DNA of 11,661 bases, taken from assembly GCA_021773655.1 (NCBI GenBank), contig JAJFJX010000318.1, positions 1-11,661 on the forward strand, written 5' to 3'. Position 1 is the stretch's first letter. Every line of letters begins with the position of its first letter. Shown here piece by piece: positions 1 to 8,396 of the stretch. The notes beneath the pieces are model-generated. The model was given only the letters and a program-made list of their open reading frames with translations, did no database searches and was not told the DNA's origin. This stretch comes from Panacagrimonas sp. GTDB taxonomy: Bacteria > Pseudomonadota > Gammaproteobacteria > Nevskiales > Nevskiaceae. The translations under genes were made by a program, and so were the position numbers.

Positions 1-59
1 GAGGCGTTGATGACGGCGGTGACGCCGCCGGACTGTGCGTACAAGGCGTTGCGGGGCAT
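1..59 (-). CDS. 6-phosphofructokinase, N-terminal 19 codons (runs off left edge)
   Basis: The ATG at 59-57 on the minus strand is preceded by GGAG four bases upstream and opens a frame reading MPRNALYAQSGGVTAVINA before the window ends. An N-terminal strand followed by SGG and a V-I-N-A stretch is the start of the phosphofructokinase fold, where the glycines contact the phosphate donor. This exact wording (LYAQSGGVTAVINA) is what I know from the pyrophosphate-dependent enzymes of Xanthomonadales, which phosphorylate fructose-6-phosphate reversibly in glycolysis. The residues that decide PPi versus ATP use lie outside the window, so donor specificity is inference. The gene is divergent from the small plus-strand gene at 276; the 216 bases between them must hold both promoters, but I see no convincing -35/-10 pair. 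Confidence 0.75.
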   Translation of the reverse strand, partial: MPRNALYAQSGGVTAVINA

Positions 60-275
60 AAGTCTCCTGGCTGGAAGGGATGGGCCGGGCCATCACGGCC
101 GGGGACCTTCATAGCCTGCGCCCGATCACCGCGAACCTTCAACTGCGGCATGGATGCATCGCCAGCACGCGCCCGCACCCGCGCCCCGCACAGGGGGGCC
201 TATCCTGCGCCCGTCACAGCGTGTATGAAGCAGGGGCGACCTCGATCCCGAAGGCCGCTCAACCGGAGCACACCG

Positions 276-374
276 ATGGCCAAGGGCATGAACGCCAGGA
301 AGAACGACAAGAAAAAGCCGCTCAAGACGGCCAAGGAAAAGAAGGCCGAGAAGAAGGAGAAAAAAGGCGGGTAG
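276..374 (+). CDS. Very small Lys-rich basic protein (32 aa), function unknown
   Basis: The ATG at 276 has GGAG eight bases upstream (264-267) and the frame ends with TAG at 372-374. The product begins MAKGMNARKNDKKKPLKTAK and continues with alternating Lys, Glu and Ala, ending in GG: about 15 of 32 residues are basic and there is no hydrophobic core. Similar tiny MA(K/R)GMNxKK...KEKxAEKK proteins recur, as far as I recall, in several proteobacterial genomes, always without a known function; the composition suggests a disordered or helical nucleic-acid-associated peptide, but that is inference. A longer same-frame start at 150 exists but lacks a good ribosome site and would add an Arg/Pro-rich segment unlike a protein. 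A perfect 13-bp hairpin begins 31 bases after the stop. Confidence 0.6.
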   Translation: MAKGMNARKNDKKKPLKTAKEKKAEKKEKKGG

Positions 375-405
375 CCGGGTCGCCAGGACATCCCGGCGCA
401 GGGCG

Positions 406-437
406 GAGGAAGGCGGCCATCATCGGCCGCCTTCCTC
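406..437. terminator. Strong perfect hairpin between convergent genes (probable bidirectional terminator)
   Basis: GAGGAAGGCGGCC at 406-418 pairs perfectly with GGCCGCCTTCCTC at 425-437 around the 6-base loop ATCATC. It sits between the stop of the plus-strand small gene (374) and the stop of the minus-strand acs gene (465), where a shared terminator is expected. Neither side has a real U-run (CGTT follows on the plus strand), so it may stop transcription poorly on its own or act mainly as a 3'-end stabiliser. Confidence 0.6.
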
Positions 438-464
438 GTTGGCGACGCCGTTCGCGGAGCCGGG

Positions 465-2423
<1,959 letters not shown>

Positions 2424-2603
2424 CTGACTTTCTCCGTCTTGGCATTTTCTGAATCATCGGCGCGTTCTGAGCACACGTGCCGCACGCGCACTTTCAGTAT
2501 GCCCCACGCCGGGATGAGGCCGACCAGGTCGCCCCGCCACGTCCGTGGCCGGACCGCACGCAGCATTTGCTTGCCGACGCTGAATGGGGTGAATCTGGTT
2601 CGG

Positions 2604-4292
2604 TCAATGCGCCACTGCCGCACCCGCGCCCCGCGGCACGCGGATGTTCTCGACCAGCTCCTGGATGGTCTGCGGCGGCGCCTTGGTCACGGCTGCCACT
2701 GCAAACGACACGCCGAAGTTCACCACCATGCCCACCGAACCGATGCCCTCGGGCGAGATGCCAAGAAACCAGTTGTCCGCCACGTTGGAGGCTGGATCGA
2801 TGAACTTGAAATAGATGATGTACGCCGCGGTCAGGCTGATGCCGGAGACCATACCGGCAATGGCGCCCTCCTTGTTCATCCGGCGCCAGAAGATGCCCAG
2901 GATGATCGCCGGAAAGAACGACGACGCCGCCAGGCCGAAAGCAAAGGCCACCACCTGCGCCACGAAGCCGGGTGGATGGATGCCGAGGGAGCCGGCGATG
3001 CCGATCGCCACCGCTGCGGCAATGCGTGCGAACAACAGCTCCTGTTTGTCGGTGATGCCCGGCATCAGGGTTTTCTTCAGCAGGTCGTGGGAGATCGAGG
3101 TCGAGATCACCAGCAACAGGCCTGCTGCCGTCGACAGCGCCGCCGCCAGACCGCCGGCGGCGACCAGCGCGATCACCCAGTTCGGCAACTGCGCGATTTC
3201 CGGGTTGGCCAGCACCATGATGTCGCGGTCGATGGTCATCTCGTTGAGGTCCGGCGCGGCGTTGTACTGCATCACCGCGTCGCCATTCTTGTCCTCCCAC
3301 GCGATCAGGCCGGTCTTCTCCCAGCTCTTGATCCAGCCCGGCGCCTCGGCGTACGGCTGCCCGGACACGGTGTCGATCAGATTGACCCGCGCGAAGGTCG
3401 CGATCGCCGGCGCGGTGGTGTACAGGATGGCGATGAACAGCAATGCCCAGCCGGCCGAGATGCGCGCATCCCGCACCCGAGGCACGGTGAAGAAGCGCAC
3501 GATCACATGCGGCAGACCGGCGGTGCCGACCATCAGCGCCAGGGTGATGCAGAACACGTCGATGGTCGATTTGACGCCGGCGGTGTAGGCGGTGAAGCCG
3601 AGTTCGGTCACCAGACCATCGAGCTTGTCCAGCAGGTAGACGCCGTCGGCGCCCTGCGAGCCGAAGCCAAGCTGCGGCACCGGGTTGCCGGTGAGCAGCA
3701 GCGATATGAAGATCGCCGGCACCATGTAGGCGAAGATCAGCACGCAGTATTGCGCCACCTGGGTGTAGGTGATGCCCTTCATGCCGCCGAGCACGGCGTA
3801 GAAGAACACGAGCGCCATGCCGATGACCACGCCCAGGGTGATATCCACTTCCAGGAAGCGGCTGAACACGATGCCGACACCGCGCATCTGCCCGGCAACG
3901 TAAGTGAACGACACGAAGATCGCGCACACCACTGCCACCATGCGCGCGGTCTGCGAGTAGTAGCGGTCACCGACGAAGTCCGGCACGGTGAACTTTCCGA
4001 ACTTGCGCAGGTAGGGTGCCAGCAGCAGCGCCAGCAGTACGTAACCGCCGGTCCACCCCATCAGGTACACCGAACCGTCCCGGCCCATGAACGCGATCAG
4101 GCCCGCCATGGAAATGAACGAGGCAGCGCTCATCCAGTCCGCGGCGGTGGCCATGCCGTTTGCGATCGGTGGCACGCCGCCACCGGCGATGTAGTACTCC
4201 GCGGTCGATCCGGCGCGCGCCCAGACTGCGATGCCGATATACAGCGCAAAGCTCGCACCCACCAGCAGGTAGGTCCAGGTCATGACATCCAT
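2604..4292 (-). CDS. Sodium:solute symporter, VC_2705 subfamily (probable acetate/carboxylate uptake)
   Basis: A 562-residue inner-membrane protein of the SSS (LeuT-fold) family with about 13 hydrophobic segments. Family hallmarks visible are ATAADWMSAASFI near residues 49-61, GGMKGITYTQVAQ at 169-181 and a late helix with AAALSTAAGLLLVISTSISHD, which carries the Ser/Thr ligands of the Na2 site. A hydrophilic loop of about 60 residues in the middle, rich in Asp, Glu and Asn, is typical of the VC_2705 branch rather than of ActP proper. Partnership with the DUF4212 subunit 24 bases upstream supports this assignment. Lying next to acs, its substrate is probably acetate or a short monocarboxylate, but that is inferred from context. 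The start at 4292 has GGAG nine bases upstream; a second ATG three codons in is an alternative. Confidence 0.92.
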   Translation of the reverse strand: MDVMTWTYLLVGASFALYIGIAVWARAGSTAEYYIAGGGVPPIANGMATAADWMSAASFISMAGLIAFMGRDGSVYLMGWTGGYVLLALLLAPYLRKFGKFTVPDFVGDRYYSQTARMVAVVCAIFVSFTYVAGQMRGVGIVFSRFLEVDITLGVVIGMALVFFYAVLGGMKGITYTQVAQYCVLIFAYMVPAIFISLLLTGNPVPQLGFGSQGADGVYLLDKLDGLVTELGFTAYTAGVKSTIDVFCITLALMVGTAGLPHVIVRFFTVPRVRDARISAGWALLFIAILYTTAPAIATFARVNLIDTVSGQPYAEAPGWIKSWEKTGLIAWEDKNGDAVMQYNAAPDLNEMTIDRDIMVLANPEIAQLPNWVIALVAAGGLAAALSTAAGLLLVISTSISHDLLKKTLMPGITDKQELLFARIAAAVAIGIAGSLGIHPPGFVAQVVAFAFGLAASSFFPAIILGIFWRRMNKEGAIAGMVSGISLTAAYIIYFKFIDPASNVADNWFLGISPEGIGSVGMVVNFGVSFAVAAVTKAPPQTIQELVENIRVPRGAGAAVAH

Positions 4293-4316
4293 GAATGCCG
4301 GCTCCGCAGTCCTTGG

Positions 4317-4601
4317 TCAGTCTTCGTGCACGTCGTGTTCGCGATCCAGTCGGTTCATGCGCCAGACATAGACGAATACCAGCACCACGAAGGTGTAGAT
4401 CGAACCCTGTTGCGCGAACCAGAAACCGAGCCTGAACCCGGCGAAGCGGAACTGATCGAGCCAGTCGACCAGCAGGATCCCTGCGCCGAAGGACACGGCA
4501 AACCAGATCGCCAGCAGCGTCAGAACCAGGCGTATGTTGGCCTTCCAGTAGGCCACCGCCCCGCTCCGGTTTTGATGATCACTGTCGTTCTTGGTGTTCA
4601 T
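4317..4601 (-). CDS. DUF4212 small membrane subunit of the sodium:solute symporter
   Basis: A 94-residue protein with two transmembrane helices (about 24-45 and 64-81). It carries the family wording YWKANIRL (18-25), IWFAVSFG (32-39), GFWFAQQGSI (59-68) and MNRLDRE followed by an acidic tail. These are the features of the DUF4212 / 'solute:sodium symporter small subunit' family, which is almost always encoded just upstream of a VC_2705-type symporter, as here (24 bases). The role is presumed to be assembly or modulation of the transporter; no biochemical function is evident from sequence. GAGGAA lies seven bases before the ATG at 4601. It is the first gene of the acetate module, so the module's main promoter should lie in 4602 and beyond; a TAAACT-like -10 is visible near 4660 on the minus strand but without a good -35. 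Confidence 0.93.
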   Translation of the reverse strand: MNTKNDSDHQNRSGAVAYWKANIRLVLTLLAIWFAVSFGAGILLVDWLDQFRFAGFRLGFWFAQQGSIYTFVVLVFVYVWRMNRLDREHDVHED

Positions 4602-5196
4602 GCAGAGTTCCTCGATGGCGCCACGCGAGACGCACGACCTTGTCCACCCGCCAGCCTAGTTTAGTTCTGCGCGCCTGCCCGAAAGTGTCCGCGGCCTCCT
4701 CGCACGTCTGACGGCCATGCTCTTCTTCGCAGCAGGTCCGGACCGCGCGCTGCAGGCGCTGCTGACCCCGCACCTCGCGCAGGTTGCGCGATGTACCGTT
4801 GCGGCAGCCCGGGTGGCCCCTGTGGCCGAATCCGGCCGCGCCACGGACAGTGCCCGCAACAGCGGCCACTACACGGCCAAGCGCGTCAGCGGCTTCTGGC
4901 CTGTGATGCCACTCAAGGCGATGGGTTCCGGCGAATTCCCGACCAAGATTCGGTCGGAGTCACCTAGACCCGAAAGATCGGCCCGGAAGAACAGCCGCAG
5001 CTGCACGACCGTCGCCACGAGCGCACGCCGCACGTCGCGGGTCGCGGGTCGCGGGTCGCGGGTCGCGAGGAAACTCAAGGGCAACCTCTTCGTGCTGGCA
5101 ATGGTGACAGAGCACAATATGCTGCCGATGTTGCAGCGATGCACCCGCCTTCGCGCTGCGGACGTGGCGACGCCGCTCGATTAAACTCAGGACACT
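4602..5196. other. Gene-free stretch upstream of the acetate module and tRNA-Arg
   Basis: These 595 bases separate the divergent acetate module from tRNA-Arg. Open frames exist on both strands but none has a recognisable protein, a convincing ribosome site or consistent codon bias. Frames crossing 5034-5068 merely translate the heptamer repeat. The stretch must hold the promoter of the symporter operon at its left end and of tRNA-Arg at its right end; for the latter a TAAACT (5182-5187) is a possible -10, with no clear -35. Confidence 0.6.
5034..5068. repeat. Tandem heptamer repeat, GTCGCGG x4 plus one variant unit
   Basis: Four perfect GTCGCGG units (5034-5061) are followed by GTCGCGA (5062-5068). 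Intergenic heptamer tracts of this GGGTCGC/CGCGACC kind are, from memory, common in Xanthomonadaceae chromosomes and often give spurious ORFs rich in PATRD. Copy number is likely to vary by slippage. Confidence 0.9.
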
Positions 5197-5273
5197 GCGT
5201 CCGTAGCTCAACTGGATAGAGCAGCGGTCTTCTACACCGCGGGTTGGGGGTTCGACTCCCTCCGGGCGCGCCA
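5197..5273 (+). tRNA. tRNA-Arg, anticodon UCU (reads AGA)
   Basis: A complete 77-nt cloverleaf with encoded CCA. The acceptor GCGTCCG (5197-5203) pairs with CGGGCGC (5263-5269) with one G-U. The D-arm is GCTC/GAGC. The anticodon stem GCGGT/ACCGC encloses the loop CTTCTAC, giving TCT at positions 34-36. The variable loop is GGGTT, and the T-arm GGGGG/CCCTC encloses TTCGACT. The discriminator is G, followed by CCA at 5271-5273. It decodes the rare AGA codon. The minus-strand frame across it (GVEPPT...SIQLSYGR-like) is the usual antisense-tRNA artefact. Confidence 0.97.
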
Positions 5274-5595
5274 TTCCGGTACAAAAGTGGTCACCCGTGC
5301 CTCGGGGTCCATCTTCTCCTTGGCGTTCTCGGCCACGGATGCTGATTGACCGTGGACCGACCATCAGTTCGAGCCCCCGCTTGAAGCCTGGAATTCGGCG
5401 GGAAGTAGCACTACGGCCCAGCAAGTGCGTGCGGGGATCGAAGGGCGACCGTCTTTCGCGGCGCGCTCGCTCGTTGCCTTCGGGCACCGGTTGCGCACCG
5501 TCGGCGCAGCTATTCGGTATCTGTCCCGTGTGGCCGCAGCAGCAGGGGTTCAGGACATCGCCAGCCGGTGCGCGTGGACCTGGTTCTTGATCCTG

Positions 5596-5628
5596 CCCGG
5601 ATACCGCCCGGATACCGCCCGGATACCG
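5596..5628. repeat. Tandem 11-bp repeat, three copies of CCCGGATACCG
   Basis: Three perfect adjacent copies at 5596-5606, 5607-5617 and 5618-5628. No gene covers them. The 11-bp unit is close to one DNA turn, so an operator array is conceivable, but replication slippage is the simpler reading. Confidence 0.9.
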
Positions 5629-5847
5629 CCATCCTCCCATCCGAGTGCCCGACTTGAGCCGGCCATAGCCGCTCGACCCTCGCGCGGGCATACGACCGCA
5701 CCCGGTTGTGCGCCCGATCAGTTTCCGTCAGCGGCTGGTCGCCGCAGTCCGCCTACAACAGCAGCATCCTGAGCAGCTACGGCGGGGGGTGCGATGGACG
5801 GCGTGCGTGGCAGTACAGCGCACCCAGTTCCGGCTCGGTCCGCTTCA

Positions 5848-5872
5848 AGTCCAGTCCAGACCAGACCAGATG
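5848..5872. repeat. Degenerate pentamer tract (AGTCC x2, AGACC x2, AGATG)
   Basis: Five adjacent pentamers, AGTCC AGTCC AGACC AGACC AGATG, differing stepwise. The unit is not a multiple of three, so slippage here would shift any frame crossing it. No intact gene crosses it now. Confidence 0.7.
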
Positions 5873-6251
5873 TTGGACGTCGGCAAGAAATGCATTGGCG
5901 CTCACCGCAGTCAACGCCTCATCCCCGAATCCGAATCGCCGCCGACGCTCTCCGCCGATCACTACTGCTCCCGACTCCTGTTTGGCACGATCTCGGACCA
6001 GAGAAGTCTCTTGGAGTTTTGCAGCAGGCAGGACGCAAAGAAAAACAACGTGGACAGAGTTCACCTTATCTGTTGGGGGGCGTCGTCCGTAAACGTCCTT
6101 GGCATCCGTTCTGTTCGCCAGGCACCCTTGCGTCGAAATGCAGTTTCCAGGGTGAACCCATCATCGGTGCTTCCTCCGCGCCCTGCCATCGCTCTGCCCG
6201 AACGGGAAGCCGAGTGCGAAGGATCTGGTTGAGGGCGTTTCCCTTCAGCTT

Positions 6252-6285
6252 GAGCCCGGCGGGGTGAGCCGCTGACGTACGGTTC
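6252..6285 (+). ncRNA. Candidate decayed group II intron domain V
   Basis: GAGCC at 6252-6256 and GGTTC at 6281-6285 form the five-base lower stem typical of group II intron domain V, including the G-U third pair and the AGC catalytic triad. The element is exactly 34 nt long, the canonical size. Its 3' half, ACGTACGGTTC (6275-6285), matches the bacterial consensus I know, including the CG bulge. The upper 5' arm is degraded: GGCGG (6258-6262) can only pair out of register with CCGCT (6269-6273), and the apical loop is GGTGAG instead of a clean GNRA. No maturase frame lies upstream, so this would be an inactive remnant. A hairpin 16 bases downstream (6301-6325) could be a domain VI trace. Confidence 0.38.
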
Positions 6286-6323
6286 TTGGGCACTCACGTG
6301 GAAGAGCCTCGACCCAGAGGTCT

Positions 6324-6617
6324 TCACCCTCCTCCACCTGCTCCGGAGGATGGCGGAACCTCGAAGATGTTCCCGAGATGCCGCAGGATCTTGCCGAGCC
6401 GGGCGTAGGCGCAGTACTGACAGAGATCGGCGACCAACTGGTCGCCATCGACAAACCGCTCCGCAGCGTATCCCGCACGGACCTCGATTCTGGTGAACTC
6501 GAACAGCTCGAGCTCTTCATCGAAGCTCCGGTAGCTGCGCCAGTCCCGCTTGCAGCAATCGCACTGTTTGCCGATCACCTTGAACCCCAGGCCCTCGACA
6601 GGCCGAATGATTTCCAT
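6324..6617 (-). CDS. Small Cys-containing protein of unknown function (97 aa, possible zinc ribbon)
   Basis: I do not recognise the family. The start at 6617 is chosen over a longer frame from 6665 because GAGGAG lies six bases before it and the longer version adds only a leader crossing a hairpin. The product has two cysteine clusters, CDCC (Cys19, 21, 22) and CQYC (Cys66, 69), spaced as in a zinc-binding knuckle pair. Between them lies an acidic, aromatic stretch (SFDEELELFEFTRIEV), and the tail is Gly-rich and flexible. No signal peptide or membrane segment is visible, so it is probably cytosolic. Third positions are G/C-rich like the host genes, supporting real coding. A hairpin with nine pairs and one bulge (6301-6325) overlaps the stop codon. 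It could be a lone regulator, an immunity-like protein or a domain stranded from a larger element; the sequence does not decide. Confidence 0.72.
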   Translation of the reverse strand: MEIIRPVEGLGFKVIGKQCDCCKRDWRSYRSFDEELELFEFTRIEVRAGYAAERFVDGDQLVADLCQYCAYARLGKILRHLGNIFEVPPSSGAGGGG

Positions 6618-6640
6618 CGTTTGCTCCTCTTCTGAACGCA

Positions 6641-6656
6641 CCCCTCCCGTGAGGGG
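6641..6656 (-). promoter_or_regulatory. Small perfect hairpin upstream of the Cys-protein ribosome site
   Basis: CCCCTC (6641-6646) and GAGGGG (6651-6656) form a 6-bp stem with a 4-base loop, 24 bases before the ATG at 6617 and just after the stop of the weak frame at 6658. It may be a leader structure, or a weak end signal for whatever lies upstream. Confidence 0.35.
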
Positions 6657-6657
6657 G

Positions 6658-6852
6658 CTATTCAAAGAGGTCGGCGCAAGGATTTGATCTGGCGGCCGTG
6701 ATCATATCCATTCGCTCATTGGATGGCACTTCACCTGCGAGCGAGTGGCATTCCAGCCTCAGGTATGCGCCAGAAACAGTGCGTGATCGGGGGCGGATGG
6801 ATCGAACCGCAACATCAGCGACATCCGCCTGAGCACCGACGATGACATGCAC
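6658..6852 (-). CDS. Doubtful small ORF (64 aa, GTG start)
   Basis: A frame starting at GTG 6852 and ending with TAG at 6658, forty bases before the Cys-protein start. The product has a hydrophobic beginning (VHVIVGAQADVADVAV) and a polar end, and matches nothing I know. No good ribosome site precedes it (GGAAGA lies too far upstream). Third-position G/C is clearly lower than in the neighbouring genes, and the frame is open further upstream to a TGA at 6889 without an ATG. It could be a remnant continuous with the Walker-like relic, which uses the same frame on the other side of that TGA. Confidence 0.22.
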   Translation of the reverse strand: MHVIVGAQADVADVAVRSIRPRSRTVSGAYLRLECHSLAGEVPSNERMDMITAARSNPCADLFE

Positions 6853-6888
6853 GATGCATAGTTCATCTTCCAGATGATCGGTACGCAG

Positions 6889-7002
6889 TCATGTCCGAGC
6901 GTGTGGTGGATGTCGATGGGAGCCAGCCTGTTCGCCGGCGGCCTCGAACAGCGCGTCCGCCGCGTCGAGCAGAATCACGGTCTTTCCGGTGCCATTGCCC
7001 TG
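6889..7002 (-). pseudogene. Coding relic with Walker A-like motif (GNGTGKT)
   Basis: Reading minus from 7002, the frame gives QGNGTGKTVILLDAADALFEAAGEQAG-like sequence before degrading and meeting TGA at 6889. GNGTGKT fits the Walker A pattern GxxxxGK[ST]-like core of P-loop ATPases, and VILLDAADALF resembles a Walker B strand of AAA+ proteins (ILLLDEADALF), though the usual second acidic residue is Ala. In a working ATPase these motifs are separated by some 40-60 residues, so this would be an internally deleted remnant. About 80% of third positions in the first 27 codons are G or C, as expected for a once-coding stretch here. There is no start codon or ribosome site. Chance resemblance remains possible. 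Confidence 0.3.
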
Positions 7003-7131
7003 AACTCGGGAATGGCAGGGCACCGGTCTGGATGCTCGCTGGCTGAGCGAACACACTCAAGTGCGGGTGCGGCCCGTTGGCTCAGGTGTCCAACACCCCG
7101 CCCGTCGACGACATCAGGTGCCGGACCGATC

Positions 7132-8286
7132 TCACACGGCCTGCAGGTGCAGGACCCGCAGACGCCGATACTGCTCGTGAAGGGCGTCTTCGAGCACCTG
7201 CAGTTGCCGACGGGCCTCGCTGTGCTCCCAGTGCTCAGTGACGCAGTCGATCACCTGGCGCTTGGCCGCTTCGATCTTTCTGGTCTGCAGCCGGGTCCAC
7301 TCATCGACGGTGGTGCGGAAGGCGTCCATCTCTGCTTCGAGCAGTCTCTGCATTGCCTCGAAGCGGGTCGGTTCGGCCTCGCTGATCCTGCGCTGCGCGC
7401 GCACGAACTGCCGCTCGATCATGGCGCGGCGAATCCTGAACTCCGGCACGCGGCGCAGGTTGTGCGCCTGGCCGACCAGCGAGCAGGTCGCGATCCACCA
7501 CTTGGTCAGGTCGACATGCCACCAGCGCACGCCGTTGCGATAGTCCCAGGAAAACAGGTGGTGGTAGTTGTGATAGCCCTCGCCGTAGGTAAACAGCGCG
7601 ATCAGGTCATTGTCGCGGGCGCTGTTGTCCTCGGTGTAGGGCCGGCGGCCCCACATGTGGGCCAGCGAGTTGATGAGAAAGGTGAAATGGTGGTTGACCA
7701 CCAGGCGCAACAGCCCGGCGACCAGCAGCACACCCCACGGGTCACCACTGGCCCAGCCCACCAGCAGCGGCAGCCCGATGTTCATGAACAGTGCCAGGCC
7801 CAGGTAGTGGCGGTGCTGGAACATCACCACCGGATCGCGCTGCAGGTCCTGCACATTGGAAAGATCGACCGCATGACAGGGATAGTCGCGAAGCATCCAT
7901 CCCATGTGGGCGTACCAGAATCCGCGCCGGATCGAATAGGGATCGCTCTCGACATCGTCCACGTTCTTGTGGTGCACGCGGTGCATCGAGGTCCAGATCA
8001 GGATGCTGTTCTGCAATGCCTGGGCGCCGAACAGCATGTAGAACAGTCTTAGCGGAAGGCGCGCCTCGTAAGCCCGGTGTGCCCAAAGGCGGTGGTAGCC
8101 ACCGGTAATCGAAATGCCGCTGGCGTACAGGAACACGAAGAACCACACCCAGGCCGCGGCGGAAAAATCATGGAACCATGCATACAGCGGAAACACGCTC
8201 AGCAGCAGCAGGGTGCTGGCGCCGAACAGGATGGCGGCCGGCAGATTGACGGGCGCTCTGGAGGTGCTGGCGGGTGTGGAACTCAT
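7132..8286 (-). CDS. Acyl-CoA/acyl-lipid fatty acid desaturase (delta-9 type)
   Basis: An integral membrane di-iron desaturase that introduces a cis double bond into saturated acyl chains, keeping membranes fluid. All three histidine boxes are present: HRLWAH (65-70), HRVHH (102-106) and HNYHH (239-243), plus the NSLAHMWG segment (206-213) that supplies a further ligand in the stearoyl-CoA desaturase family. Hydrophobic segments lie near 17-36, 42-60, 80-98, 161-178 and 183-198. After residue 283 the protein carries about 100 residues of highly charged, heptad-like sequence, probably a coiled coil, which makes it longer (384 aa) than many bacterial homologues. The ATG at 8286 lacks a strong Shine-Dalgarno sequence; no better in-frame start is seen. 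It lies directly downstream of a cold-shock gene, separated by a terminator, so cold-linked expression is plausible. Confidence 0.93.
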   Translation of the reverse strand: MSSTPASTSRAPVNLPAAILFGASTLLLLSVFPLYAWFHDFSAAAWVWFFVFLYASGISITGGYHRLWAHRAYEARLPLRLFYMLFGAQALQNSILIWTSMHRVHHKNVDDVESDPYSIRRGFWYAHMGWMLRDYPCHAVDLSNVQDLQRDPVVMFQHRHYLGLALFMNIGLPLLVGWASGDPWGVLLVAGLLRLVVNHHFTFLINSLAHMWGRRPYTEDNSARDNDLIALFTYGEGYHNYHHLFSWDYRNGVRWWHVDLTKWWIATCSLVGQAHNLRRVPEFRIRRAMIERQFVRAQRRISEAEPTRFEAMQRLLEAEMDAFRTTVDEWTRLQTRKIEAAKRQVIDCVTEHWEHSEARRQLQVLEDALHEQYRRLRVLHLQAV

Positions 8287-8330
8287 CGGAGTCGATAGAT
8301 TTGGTTTTTGGGCTCAGCCGGCAAACATGG

Positions 8331-8361
8331 AAAAAGAACGCCGCGGCGATCAGGCCGCGGC
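8331..8361 (-). terminator. Rho-independent terminator of the cold-shock gene
   Basis: On the minus strand the self-complementary octamer GCCGCGGC occurs twice (8361-8354 and 8347-8340), forming an 8-bp stem around a 6-base loop, followed by GTTCTTTTT. It begins 35 bases after the csp stop. Flanking GATC extends the duplication to an 11-base direct repeat. Confidence 0.85.
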
Positions 8362-8396
8362 GATCGGTACCCACAATTCGGATAATTTTGTTTTGA

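Larger units (their letters stand above)
5274..6323. other. Gene-poor region after tRNA-Arg with repeats and a possible intron relic
   Basis: About 1.05 kb with no gene I can support. Several 90-170-residue frames overlap on both strands, but they share the same DNA, lack good ribosome sites and match no family I know. It holds an 11-bp triple repeat (5596-5628), a pentamer tract (5848-5872) and, at the right end, a domain V-like sequence (6252-6285). A location 3' of a tRNA gene is a common integration site for mobile DNA, but I find no second copy of the tRNA 3' end to mark an attachment repeat. Confidence 0.5.

Noticed and set aside
2536..2549. Small hairpin GCCAC-GTCC-GTGGC between symporter and acs
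   Set aside because: A 5-bp stem is expected by chance in such GC-rich DNA, and no U-run follows.
2439..4664. 741-residue plus-strand frame
   Set aside because: It lies antisense to the symporter and DUF4212 genes, is His/Arg/Asp-rich and results from stop-poor antisense frames in GC-rich coding DNA.
4717..5184. 155-residue plus-strand frame ahead of tRNA-Arg
   Set aside because: It translates the heptamer repeat as a GSR-type low-complexity stretch, has no ribosome site and no recognisable domain.
5197..5700. Integration site at the 3' end of tRNA-Arg
   Set aside because: No direct repeat of the tRNA 3' end and no integrase gene could be found in the window.
5700..6092. Ricin-like lectin remnant (KSSPDQ followed by MLDVGKKCIG in another frame across the pentamer tract)
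   Set aside because: The similarity is to a few residues only, needs a frameshift at exactly the repeat, and the frame has no host-like codon bias.
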